A DNA stretch of 64,000 nt from Geobacter sp. FeAm09 (GTDB lineage Bacteria; Desulfobacterota; Desulfuromonadia; Geobacterales; Pseudopelobacteraceae), in the NCBI RefSeq assembly GCF_008330225.1, contig NZ_CP042466.1, positions 3,652,001 through 3,716,000 of the forward strand, written 5' to 3'. Numbering within the stretch: the stretch's first letter is position 1; each line of letters begins with the position of its first letter. Shown here in pieces: positions 25,717-35,277 of this stretch. The position numbers and the translations under genes are program-made. The notes beneath the pieces were generated by a model. It saw only the letters and a list, made by a program, of their open reading frames with translations. It ran no database searches and was not told the origin of the DNA.

Positions 25717-27570
25717 ATGCAGTTTGTTTTCTGTCGTTTGCTGCCGTTTCTGATGCTGCTAATGGTCTGGGCCGGTCCGTCGCTGGCCGAGCAGGGAATG
25801 GCAATCGACCCGGCCACCTGCCTGGGCTGCCACGGCGACAAGATTTCCGTGCGGGCGTTTGCCGAGTCGGTCCATGGCAAAAATGCCTGTACCAGTTGCC
25901 ATGTGGACATCACCGATCTCGCCAAGCACATGAAAAAGGAGATCAAGGTCCAGAAGGTCCAGTGCGAGCGCTGCCATAAAAAGCAGAACGCCGAACATTA
26001 TGCCAGCGTCCACATTGCCAAGGGTGTCATGTGTGCCGACTGCCATACCGATATCCATGTCCATAAATACTGGAAGAACGACAAACGCGTCGTCGTCGCC
26101 AAATGCGTCCAGTGCCACGACAAGGAGTCGGTCTACCAGAAATCGATCCACGGCAAGGCGGTTGCCGCCGGCAACAAGGATTCGGCCGCCTGCCATGACT
26201 GCCATGGCCTGCACGAGATCAAGCCCCTGGGCGACCCCAAAAGCCGCGCCAATCGGGAATTCCACACCAAGATCTGCCTGAAATGCCACAGCGACGAAGA
26301 GATGATGAAGCGCAACAACGTTTTCAACGTCGCCGTCAAGACCTACATGGAGAGCTACCACGGCAAGAACTACCGCCTCGGGTTCCCCGAAAAGGTCGCG
26401 GGGTGTGCCGACTGCCATACGGGCCACTCGGTGCTCCCCAAGGATGACCCCAACTCCAGCGTCAACCCGGCCAACCTGGTAAACACCTGCGCCAAATGCC
26501 ACACCAAGGCGACCATGCTCTTTACCAAGTTCTACGCCCATGGCGAGCATACGGACCGGGAGAAGTATCCGATCCTCTACTACACCTTCCTCGCCATGAC
26601 CGGCCTGCTGCTGAGCACCTTTACGATCTTCTGGATTCACACCCTGCTCTGGATGTTCCGCGGCTTCGTGGAGAACCGGGAAAAGGCCGCCAAGCTGGCC
26701 AGCGGCGAATACCACCATGTCGTGCCGGAAGCTCACAAACAGTACCGTCGCTTCAACCGCATCCATATCTTCATGCACATCCTGGTGATCACCAGCTTCC
26801 TGGGGCTTTCCCTGACCGGCCTGCCGCTCAAGTTCAGCACCCAGCACTGGGCCATCTCGCTGATGAATCTCTACGGCGGCTCGGCCAACGCCGGTTTCAT
26901 CCACCGGATCTGCGCCGGCATCACCTTCGTCTATTTCGGCATGGCCCTGGTCATGAGCATCAACTTCCTCTTCTTCAAGAAGGATATACCGGGGAACCCG
27001 ATCCAGCGCCTGTTCGGGCCTGATTCCCTCTGCTTCAACCTGCGGGACATCAAGGACGTCACCGCCATGGTCAGGTGGTTCTTCTTCCGGGGGCCGAAAC
27101 CGACCTTCGAACGCTGGACCTACTGGGAAAAATTCGACTTTGTCGCCGTCTTCTGGGGTATGTTCGCCATCGGCGGATCGGGCCTGATGCTCTGGTTCCC
27201 GGAATTCTTCGGCCTGTTCCTGCCGGGCTGGGCGTTCAACGTGGCGACCATCGTCCACTCGGACGAGGCCCTGCTGGCCACCGGCTTCATCTTCTCGGTC
27301 CACTTCTTCAACACCCACGGGCGGCCCGAGAAGTTCCCCATGGACTTCGTCATCTTCAATGGCCAGATCGGCAAGGAAGAGATGCTTGAGGAGCGCGGCG
27401 ATCAGTGGAAACGTTATGAGGAACTGGGCATCACCGAACAGTACGCCTGCAAGAGGACCAGCGGCGTGGCCTACGACTTCCTGGTCAAAGGATTCGGCTT
27501 CACCGCCCTCTTCACCGGCATCGGCCTGCTCCTGCTCATGATCCTCGCCTTTGTGAGCGGCGCCCACTAA
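25717..27570 (+). CDS. cbcL: CbcL-like fused multiheme c / b-type cytochrome (quinol oxidase module)
   Basis: 617 residues. A signal peptide (to about residue 25) is followed by a periplasmic domain with nine CxxCH haem c sites: CLGCH, CTSCH, CERCH, CADCH, CVQCH, CHDCH, CLKCH, CADCH, CAKCH. The C-terminal half is a membrane di-haem b type domain with about five helices and histidines such as FNRIHIFMHIL and FIHRICAG. The order nine haems c plus HydC/FdnI-type b is that of Geobacter CbcL, needed to reduce acceptors at low potential. It would move electrons from menaquinol to periplasmic cytochromes. GGAGGAG precedes the ATG. A strong terminator follows. Confidence 0.8.
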   Translation: MQFVFCRLLPFLMLLMVWAGPSLAEQGMAIDPATCLGCHGDKISVRAFAESVHGKNACTSCHVDITDLAKHMKKEIKVQKVQCERCHKKQNAEHYASVHIAKGVMCADCHTDIHVHKYWKNDKRVVVAKCVQCHDKESVYQKSIHGKAVAAGNKDSAACHDCHGLHEIKPLGDPKSRANREFHTKICLKCHSDEEMMKRNNVFNVAVKTYMESYHGKNYRLGFPEKVAGCADCHTGHSVLPKDDPNSSVNPANLVNTCAKCHTKATMLFTKFYAHGEHTDREKYPILYYTFLAMTGLLLSTFTIFWIHTLLWMFRGFVENREKAAKLASGEYHHVVPEAHKQYRRFNRIHIFMHILVITSFLGLSLTGLPLKFSTQHWAISLMNLYGGSANAGFIHRICAGITFVYFGMALVMSINFLFFKKDIPGNPIQRLFGPDSLCFNLRDIKDVTAMVRWFFFRGPKPTFERWTYWEKFDFVAVFWGMFAIGGSGLMLWFPEFFGLFLPGWAFNVATIVHSDEALLATGFIFSVHFFNTHGRPEKFPMDFVIFNGQIGKEEMLEERGDQWKRYEELGITEQYACKRTSGVAYDFLVKGFGFTALFTGIGLLLLMILAFVSGAH

Positions 27571-27596
27571 CCGGGGCCGCACCTGCCAGACCCACC

Positions 27597-27625
27597 GGGG
27601 GGCGAATTTTCGCCCCCCTTTTTTT
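27597..27625 (+). terminator. Rho-independent terminator after the CbcL-like gene
   Basis: GGGGGGCGAA / TTCGCCCCCC stem with a 2-base loop and seven Ts. This separates it from the next cytochrome gene, which therefore has its own promoter. Confidence 0.9.
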
Positions 27626-27828
27626 GTGGCGCGCTCCCCGGCAGACGCGGAGGCCGTCCCTGCCCGCAGCCGTGCCCCCGTGCCCCGAAATCGGAGGACA
27701 GGGGAACCGCCCGGGCCCGTGAAAAAGAGCCGGACTTATTTTGTTTGACAAATCCGCAACTGCCGATGTAATAAATTAAATTTACTGTATACTTTATTTT
27801 CGCATACAGACACGCAGGGAGGTGTACG

Positions 27829-29348
27829 TTGGAACTTAAAAATTCGAGTATTTACCGCTATCTGATGAACGGCACCAGCATCATCGGGGCACTCATGGCA
27901 TTGATCGCAACCATCCTGATCATTGCCTTTTTGCTCCTTGAAGCCTTCACCGGCCTGGAAAACCCCTATATGGGCATGTTTGTCTACTTCGCCTTCCCCG
28001 GCATGCTCATCTTCGGGCTGGTCCTCATCCCGGTCGGCGCGTGGATGGTGCGCAACCGCTTCCGCAAGAACCCGGAACTGGGGATCCCCCGATTGCCGCG
28101 CCTCGACCTGAACGACCCCCACACCCTCAAGCTTTCCATCTTCTTCATACTGGCGTCGGTGGTCTTTCTTCTGGTGGTCGGTACGGCATCCCTCAAGGGA
28201 TTCGAGTTCACCGAATCCACCACCTTCTGCGGCGAACTCTGCCACGTGGTGATGCAACCGGAGCATACCGCATGGTCGAATTCGCCCCACGCCAAGGTAA
28301 AGTGCGTGGAATGCCACGTCGGCCCCGGCGCCGAATGGTACGTCAAGGCAAAGATCTCGGGACTGCGGCAGGTGTGGGCGGTGTTGACCCACTCCTGGCC
28401 CACGCCGATCGAAACCCCCATTGCAAACCTGCGCCCCGCGCGCGGCACCTGCGAACATTGCCACTGGCCCGAGAAGTTCTACGCAGGCCGCCAGAAGGTC
28501 TTTTACCACTATGCCCCGAACGAGGACAACACCCCGCGCGAGATCAACATGCTGATCAAGATCGGCGGCACCCCCAAGACGCCCAACGCCATGGGCATCC
28601 ACTGGCATATCGGCCGCGAAGTGACCTTCATCCCCGGCGACAAGAAGCGTCTGACCATCCCCTACGTGGCGGTCAAGGGGAAGGACGGCAAGATCACCGA
28701 ATACATGGACCCCTCGAAACCACTTTCCCGGGATGAAATCGCCAAGGCGACGAAACGCATCATGGACTGCACCGACTGCCACAACAAGCCGACCCACATC
28801 TACTATTCGCCGGGCGAGGAGATGGACAGGAACTTCGCATCCAATACCATCGACCGCAGCCTGCCCTATATCAAGAAGGTGGCCGTGGAGCTGCTCGAAA
28901 AGCCCTACGCGACGACCGAGGAGGCCGTGAAGGCGCTTGACGCCGGCATCAGGGACTACTACGCGAAAAACTACCCCGAGGTCGCGACCAAGAGGGGCGC
29001 CGCCCTCACCCAGGCCATCGGGCAGATCCAGAACATCTACAAGCGCAATTACTTCCCGAAGATGAAGGTGGCGTGGAACACCTACCCCAACCACATCGGC
29101 CATTTCTACACCGCTGGCTGCTTCCGCTGCCATGACGGCAAGCATAAATCGCCCGAGGGCAAGCTGATCTCCAAGGATTGCAAACTCTGCCACGAAGTGC
29201 TCGGCCAGATTCAGGAGAATATCCCCGCCGGGAAACGGGTAACCGAATTCGTGCATCCGGTGGATATCGGCGACGAAATCAACAAGACCAACTGCAGCGA
29301 GTGCCATGCCGCCGGCGGACACGATGTCCCCGGGGGGGCAAGCACTAG
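27829..29348 (+). CDS. imcH: ImcH-like NapC/NirT family heptahaem cytochrome (frame open past its likely stop)
   Basis: About 506 residues. The TTG start has GGGAGG 6 bases ahead. Three N-terminal hydrophobic segments (about 18-42, 50-70, 108-128) are followed by a periplasmic domain with seven haem sites: CGELCH (NapC-type CxxxCH), CVECH, CEHCH, CTDCH, CFRCH, CKLCH, CSECH. Length, haem number and three helices match ImcH, the Geobacter quinol oxidase used at higher potential. As written the frame continues to 29835 through a MITE-like repeat and opposite genes. One more G in the run 29332-29338 gives the stop TAG at 29346-29348. The repeat begins 11 bp further on. Confidence 0.78.
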
Positions 29349-29358
29349 ACGCACTAGC

Positions 29359-29482
29359 AGGTTGTTGAAAAACAGCCATCTCGCCGCCGTCCTCGAAAGT
29401 CTCCTTGTGCGGCGTAGCGCTGCTACGCGCGGGTGCGACGATCTGACTATTTTTGAACAACCTGAGTTTCTCAACAGCCTGC
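29359..29482 (+). mobile_element. MITE-like repeat, copy C (short form)
   Basis: About 124 bp; same ends as copies A and B but without their internal block of CCCTCTCCC palindromes. Both flanks carry CTAGC/GCTAG, so the terminal repeat here extends to 20 bp or a palindromic target was used. Its position directly after the cytochrome gene matches the habit of other copies of sitting behind stop codons. Confidence 0.7.
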
Positions 29483-29493
29483 TAGACATCCGG

Positions 29494-29547
29494 CACGAAC
29501 GCACAAGGCCCCTGGAAGTTTTCTTCCAGGGGCCTTGTGCGTTCGTG
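29494..29547. terminator. Perfect 25-bp stem, TTTT loop; probable bidirectional terminator
   Basis: Arms 29494-29518 and 29523-29547 are perfectly complementary (core AAGGCCCCTGGAAG). It lies between convergent genes (ImcH-like and the acidic protein). There is no T-run on either side, so a role as transcription stop is likely but not certain. Confidence 0.5.
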
Positions 29548-29557
29548 GGCGCTCTAC

Positions 29558-29740
29558 CTAGAGTTCCTCGAAATCCTCATCCTCACCGTCCTCGCTGTTG
29601 TCGCTGTTGTCGTCCCCATCATCCCGTTCCTGGCCGCTGTCGGCGTCATCGGCCAGGGCCTGGAGAAAACGGCGGTTGTCGTGGATGGTCTTGTGGATTT
29701 CGCCCAGCAGGGCGTCCAGGTCGTCAGGGGTCGCCGGCAT
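29558..29740 (-). CDS. Small acidic protein
   Basis: 60 residues: MPATPDDLDALLGEIHKTIH, then DNRRFLQALADDADS and a tail of Asp/Glu/Ser (DDGDDNSDNSEDGEDEDFEEL is rich in acid residues). GAGGAG precedes the ATG. It starts 10 bp after the trxB stop and is probably cotranscribed. No family recognised; the amphipathic N-terminus and disordered acidic tail suggest a binding role at most. Confidence 0.55.
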   Translation of the reverse strand: MPATPDDLDALLGEIHKTIHDNRRFLQALADDADSGQERDDGDDNSDNSEDGEDEDFEEL

Positions 29741-29750
29741 GGCATGCTCC

Positions 29751-30809
<1,059 letters not shown>

Positions 30810-30845
30810 CTATGATCGGACTATCCTCTGGAGCGCCCACGTCCC

Positions 30846-32051
30846 ATGCCCTTTCACGAACTCATAGCGGAAGCCTACGACCGCCTCCGAAAACGCGTCC
30901 GCCGCACGGAGCTGATCTATTCCCACCATTATGCCGAAAGATTGGGGGTGCCGCTGTTCTTCAAGTGCGAAAACCTCCAGCGGACCGGCTCCTTCAAGAT
31001 CAGGGGGGCGCTCAACTTCATGACCGCCCAGACCAAGGAGGCCCTGAAGCACGGCGTCATTACCGCATCGGCGGGCAATCATGCCCAGGGTGTGGCCTTC
31101 TCGGCGGATCTCCTGGGGGTCAAGGCGACCATCTACATGCCGGAGATCACCCCACCCCAAAAGGTGCAGGCAACCCGCGATTACGGCGCCGACATCGTAC
31201 TGACCGGCAAGAATTTCGACGAGTCCTGCGAAGCGGCTCTGGAGGCCCAGCGTGCCACCGGTGCCCTCTTCGTACACCCCTTCGACGATGAGCTGGTCAT
31301 GGCCGGTCAGGGAACCATCGCCCTGGAGATCCTGGAACAGCTGCCGGACGTGCAAAATCTGCTGGTCCCGGTGGGAGGGGGCGGTTTGATAGCCGGCATG
31401 GCGGCGGCGGTGCGGGAGCGTGCCCCCCATGTCCGCATCATCGGCGTCGAATCCACGGCCGCCCCGTCCATGTCGGCCTCTTTCGCGGCCGGAGCCCCCT
31501 GCGAGGCGCCGGTGAAGGTGACGCTCGCCGACGGCATTGCCGTCAAGCGCCCGGGGCGGTTGACGGTGCCCATCATCCGCGCCTGCGTCGATGAGGTCGT
31601 GAAGGTGGAGGAAGAGGAGATCGCCCAGGCCATCGTATCGCTTCTGGAACGGACGAAACTGCTGGTGGAGGGGGCCGGCGCCGTGCCCCTGGCGGCGGTG
31701 CTGCACAACAGGGTGCGGGGCCTGAAGGGCAAGACCGTCTGCCTGCTGTCGGGCGGCAATATCGACGTCAAGACCATCGCGCTGGTGGTGGAACGGGGGA
31801 TGCTGGCCGCGGGGCGCTACCTGAAACTCCGCATCGAACTGGACGACCTCCCGGGCGCCCTGGCGACGCTGGCGGCAGATATCGCCGCAACCCGCGCCAA
31901 CATCTCCCTCATCAATCATGAGCGGCGCTCGGAGACCATCGCCCTGGGCAAGACCTCCGTGGCGCTTGAACTGGAAACCCGCGGCCACGAGCATCGCGCC
32001 GAGGTAATCGCCCATCTCCGCGGGCGCGGCTACGCCCTGGTGACGGAGTAG
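30846..32051 (+). CDS. ilvA: Threonine ammonia-lyase with ACT domain
   Basis: 401 residues. PLP lysine in CENLQRTGSFKIRGA, substrate loop TASAGNHAQG, phosphate-binding VPVGGGGLIAG, Ser in CLLSGGNID. A C-terminal ACT domain (LKLRIELDDLPGALATLA) allows allosteric control. It turns threonine into 2-oxobutanoate for isoleucine synthesis. The catalytic domain with one short ACT domain is the compact ~400-residue form. The end overlaps the convergent TPR gene by 22 bases. Confidence 0.92.
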   Translation: MPFHELIAEAYDRLRKRVRRTELIYSHHYAERLGVPLFFKCENLQRTGSFKIRGALNFMTAQTKEALKHGVITASAGNHAQGVAFSADLLGVKATIYMPEITPPQKVQATRDYGADIVLTGKNFDESCEAALEAQRATGALFVHPFDDELVMAGQGTIALEILEQLPDVQNLLVPVGGGGLIAGMAAAVRERAPHVRIIGVESTAAPSMSASFAAGAPCEAPVKVTLADGIAVKRPGRLTVPIIRACVDEVVKVEEEEIAQAIVSLLERTKLLVEGAGAVPLAAVLHNRVRGLKGKTVCLLSGGNIDVKTIALVVERGMLAAGRYLKLRIELDDLPGALATLAADIAATRANISLINHERRSETIALGKTSVALELETRGHEHRAEVIAHLRGRGYALVTE

Positions 32052-33295
32052 GGCGCGCTCCCCCGGAGAGCGCGCCACTGGGCCAGTTCTCCGGAAACCG
32101 TCGCCACGAGGGACTCCCACCCGTTCATTTCCCCCTGCCTGAACAGCCGCATGTCCGGATACCACGGCGTGGTGCCGCCCTGCAGCCCCCAACGCCAATC
32201 CGGCGCAACAGGAAGCATGGTCCAGGTCTCCCCGCCAAGCGCCCCGGCCAGGTGCGCCACGGCCGTGTCGATGGTTATCACCAGGTCGAGCCGGCGGATC
32301 AGCGCCGCGGTATCGCCGAAATCCAGGAGCAGGGGGGCGAGGCCGCGACAGGGGAAGGGGAGCCGGGCATGTTCCTCGTCCATCTGGAGTGAATGGAATT
32401 CCACCCCGGGGACGCGGCCCAAGGCCGCCAGGAGCTCTGTCGGGCAGCTTCGGCCGGGGTCGGGGTATGGTTTCCCCTTCCAGCAGAGCCCGACCCGCAC
32501 CCCCGGGCCGGGGGGAAGGATGCTGTCCCAGAAGCGGCGCTTGTCGGCGGGGACGGCGAGGTAGGGGATCCGTGCCGGGACGGTCGCCAGGGTGGTCCCG
32601 AAGATGCCGGGCAGGGACAACAGTGGGCAATGCACATCGAACGGCGGGAGCGGATGGCCGAAGGGGACGACCTGAATGCGCCCCCCCAGGGATCCCATGA
32701 GGTTGACAAGGGGGGGATGGCACGCGAAGACCACCTCCGCCCCCCGGCCCGCTACCAGCGGGAGATACCGGGAAAACTGGATGGTGTCGCCGAACCCCTG
32801 CTCCGCATGGACCAGCACGCGTTTGCCCGCGATCTCCTCACCCCGCCACGGCGGGACTTCGAACCGCCGCACGGGCGATGTGAAGCGGCGCTTCTTCCAG
32901 CGCCACTCATACTCGCGCCATCCCTGGCCGTAATCGCCGGCGAGGAGGCAGAGCAAGCCGCGGTTCCAGTGGGCCTCGGCATGCTCGGGGTGAGTCGCCA
33001 GCACAGTGTCGCACTCCGCAAGCGCCTCGTCGATCCGCCCCAGCCCCTGGAGGCAGGTGGCCAGGGCGACCCGGGTATCCGCCAGGGAGGGACGCAGGGC
33101 AAGGGCCGCCCGATAGCTTGCGGCGGCATCCCCGAGCCGGTTGAGTTCAAGAAGGGTGTTGGCTCGATTGTTCCAATAGGCGGGAGAGTTCGCACAGACG
33201 GGCCGGGCCTGCTCGTACAGGGAGAGCGCTTCCGGAAAACGCCCGGCATCGTGCAGGCTCACGGCGGCGGCGAGGTACTCGTCACAGTTCCTCAA
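32030..33295 (-). CDS. TPR protein with glycosyltransferase family 9-like C-terminus
   Basis: 421 residues. The N-terminal ~130 residues hold about three TPR units (YWNNRANTLLELNRLGDAAA, AHWNRGLLCLLAGDYGQGWR). The rest is a GT-B type domain: RVLVHAEQGFGDTIQFSRYL, GLCWKGKPYPDPGRSCP, and DLVITIDTAVAHLAGALGG, as in ADP-heptose transferase-like proteins and SPINDLY-type fusions. The TTG start has AAGGAG ahead. Near-paralogue of the protein at 35278-36944. Part of the flagellin locus, so flagellin glycosylation is inferred. Confidence 0.75.
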   Translation of the reverse strand: MRNCDEYLAAAVSLHDAGRFPEALSLYEQARPVCANSPAYWNNRANTLLELNRLGDAAASYRAALALRPSLADTRVALATCLQGLGRIDEALAECDTVLATHPEHAEAHWNRGLLCLLAGDYGQGWREYEWRWKKRRFTSPVRRFEVPPWRGEEIAGKRVLVHAEQGFGDTIQFSRYLPLVAGRGAEVVFACHPPLVNLMGSLGGRIQVVPFGHPLPPFDVHCPLLSLPGIFGTTLATVPARIPYLAVPADKRRFWDSILPPGPGVRVGLCWKGKPYPDPGRSCPTELLAALGRVPGVEFHSLQMDEEHARLPFPCRGLAPLLLDFGDTAALIRRLDLVITIDTAVAHLAGALGGETWTMLPVAPDWRWGLQGGTTPWYPDMRLFRQGEMNGWESLVATVSGELAQWRALRGSAPYSVTRA

Positions 33296-33386
33296 ACTTC
33301 CGCTCCTTCAGGGGTATGTTCCCCCCTCCTGCGGTCATTGCCGAGGAGTGTTCCGGTATCGCCGGGCACAGGGGGAAAGGGGGGGA

Positions 33387-33773
33387 TTACGCCGGTTGTT
33401 CCGCTTTGGTTCGCAACCCTGCGGCGATGTTGAAATTGATGTCGATGACAATGGAGAGTTTTTCCGGGTCCGGAAACGCCAGCACCTCGAAAAGACGCTT
33501 GTCGATGAAGAGGCTCAGGCTGAGGATGTCTTCACGGAGTTTTTTGGGGAGCGGATTGGAGGGGTCGGCAAGCTCCGCCTGGAAAAAACTCCATACCTTC
33601 TGATTGAATTTTATCGCTTCCAGAAGCTTTTCGCTTCTGTTGGGAGCATTCCAGTTGTCCTGCACCTGCTTGAGCATGAGCCCGGCGCGCGAGATTACGG
33701 AAGCCTCCAGTTCCCTGCCGCTCAGGCCTTCCTTCTGGATCTCAGTATATGCATTGACGGTATACTGTTGCAT
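33387..33773 (-). CDS. flaF: FlaF family flagellar biosynthesis regulator
   Basis: 128 residues. SGRELEASVISRAGLML, FNQKVWSFFQAELADPSNPL, PKKLREDILSLSLFIDKR and IDINFNIAAGL match the FlaF family, known in alphaproteobacteria where FlaF and FlbT control flagellin translation and secretion. An FlbT homologue is at 38608-39024, on the other side of the flagellin gene. About 120 bp separate it from the TPR/Ig gene upstream on the same strand. Confidence 0.82.
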   Translation of the reverse strand: MQQYTVNAYTEIQKEGLSGRELEASVISRAGLMLKQVQDNWNAPNRSEKLLEAIKFNQKVWSFFQAELADPSNPLPKKLREDILSLSLFIDKRLFEVLAFPDPEKLSIVIDINFNIAAGLRTKAEQPA

Positions 33774-33892
33774 GGATGAATGGTTCCCCTTTTTGCGTGT
33801 GTCTCGTCACTCTGTCTCTACGTGCCGGCGCCCTGGCGCCATCCGTAGAACTATACTCTCAAACGGCATAAATGCAAGATTTCTGCCGGGGT

Positions 33893-35125
33893 CTAGAATG
33901 CTTTTCCCGCAAAACCGTCGATCTGGTCGGCAGTGGTATCCATCTTCTTGCCGTTTACGTCTTTCCCGTTGAAGGAGAAGACGATCCTGGAGGTATCTAT
34001 GGTCCCCGATGCCGTACTGTTTTGCCGCAGCGAGAAATAGATGGTCGCCACTTGCTTTGTGGGGTCGTAGACTACGCGCGTCGGCACCGGCGGCACGACC
34101 GTGTCCGACGACCGGTAGGCACCGTTGTCGTACAGGCCGGTATTCGTATTGATGAGAGCGCCCTGTGCCTTGCGGATGCTCCAGTTGTTGATGTTGTTGA
34201 CCGTCGTGGGGTCCATGGCCGAATCGAAGATGAAGCTGACCGAGACCTCCTTCGAGGCATCGGGCTGGACGAACTGGCTGTCCAGCGCAAGCAGCGGCAC
34301 CGCGCCGAGGGTCGTGTTGAAGGAGCTCTTGCTTACGTCGATCGCCAGGATCTTCGGCTGCTTGATCGTCGTCTGGAGGGTCGAGGCGTAGGAAAGGCTT
34401 TCACTCGTGTCGATCTTCTTCAGGGCGTCTATCTGGGTCTGGGCCTTGTCGCTCTGGCCGTTTTTCGCATAGGCATTGCCAAGTTCGTAGATGGCCGCCG
34501 TAAAGTCCTTCTTGAGCGACGTGGCCTTCTGCAGCGCCTGGATCGCCTCGTCGTTTTTCCCCTGCTGCTCGAGGGACAGGCCGAGGCCGTAATACGCGTT
34601 GCCGTCCTTGGGCGAAAGCTTCACAGCCTTTTTGAAATAGGGTTCCGCCTCCTGGGGCCGGTCCTGCTGCACCAGAAGCTGCCCCAGGGTATAGGGGGCA
34701 ACGACATTCTGCGGATTGAGCCTCGTGGCGGTACGCAACGCCTTTTCGGCATCGGCCGGGCGGTCGTCCTGAATATAGACGTTCGCCAGGCTGACATAGA
34801 CATCGTCCTGGGTAGGGTCGAACTGGAGCGACTGCTTATAGGCGGAAATGGCCTCCTTGTCCTTGCCGAGCTTCAGATAGGACTGGGCCATATAGCTGTA
34901 GGCCGTCGTAATATTATCGTAGGTGGACGAGCTGATATTGCCGGTCGTGCCCGGATTGTAGGCAAGCGCCTGCCGGAAGGCGGCGGCCGCCTGCGCGTAC
35001 TTCTTGTTCTGGAAAAGGGTCAAGCCGCTGTTCAATGCATTTACGGCAGCGTTATCGCGGGCTGTCGTATCGGACATGGCCGAGAACAATGAACTCAAGC
35101 TGCTCGAATCTATTACGGACGCCAT
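33893..35125 (-). CDS. TPR protein with C-terminal SbsA-type Ig-like domain, probable flagellar regulon member
   Basis: 410 residues. No signal peptide; an Ala/Ser-rich, polar N-terminus (MASVIDSSSLSSLFSAMSDT) precedes about six TPR units (25-250), e.g. YSYMAQSYLKLGKDKEAISA and YYGLGLSLEQQGKNDEAIQA. The C-terminal ~130 residues read VSFIFDSAMDPTTVNNINNW, the pattern of SbsA Ig-like domains of surface proteins. A surface-type domain without a signal peptide fits export through the flagellar secretion route. A FliA-type promoter lies 46 bp upstream. GGAGG precedes the ATG. Function unknown. Confidence 0.6.
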   Translation of the reverse strand: MASVIDSSSLSSLFSAMSDTTARDNAAVNALNSGLTLFQNKKYAQAAAAFRQALAYNPGTTGNISSSTYDNITTAYSYMAQSYLKLGKDKEAISAYKQSLQFDPTQDDVYVSLANVYIQDDRPADAEKALRTATRLNPQNVVAPYTLGQLLVQQDRPQEAEPYFKKAVKLSPKDGNAYYGLGLSLEQQGKNDEAIQALQKATSLKKDFTAAIYELGNAYAKNGQSDKAQTQIDALKKIDTSESLSYASTLQTTIKQPKILAIDVSKSSFNTTLGAVPLLALDSQFVQPDASKEVSVSFIFDSAMDPTTVNNINNWSIRKAQGALINTNTGLYDNGAYRSSDTVVPPVPTRVVYDPTKQVATIYFSLRQNSTASGTIDTSRIVFSFNGKDVNGKKMDTTADQIDGFAGKAF

Positions 35126-35170
35126 TATAACCTCCTCCGGGTGGCGTATCACGTCTACCCTTATTTATGC

Positions 35171-35197
35171 ATATCGTCAATCCCAAATTGAATTTTA
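35171..35197 (-). promoter_or_regulatory. Sigma-28 (FliA)-type promoter for the TPR/Ig gene
   Basis: Minus strand: TAAA (35197-35194), 17-base spacer, CGATAT (35176-35171). The FliA consensus TAAAGTTT-N11-GCCGATAA has the same spacing between TAAA and CGATAA. It is about 45 bp before the start codon. Confidence 0.5.
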
Positions 35198-35277
35198 CCG
35201 AAAAGTGCAGTACATCTGCAATAATGAAATCCCGATCCGCAGCAGGGCGGTTTCACCCGAGGCATCACAGACACGCC

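Noticed and set aside
25759-27582. 607-codon open frame opposite the CbcL-like gene
   Set aside because: It is a shadow of the multihaem gene, with no family signature, while the plus strand has nine CxxCH motifs, a signal peptide and a ribosome binding site.
30810-32723. 637-codon minus-strand frame over ilvA
   Set aside because: No recognisable domain, low-complexity composition, and the plus strand has all threonine ammonia-lyase motifs.
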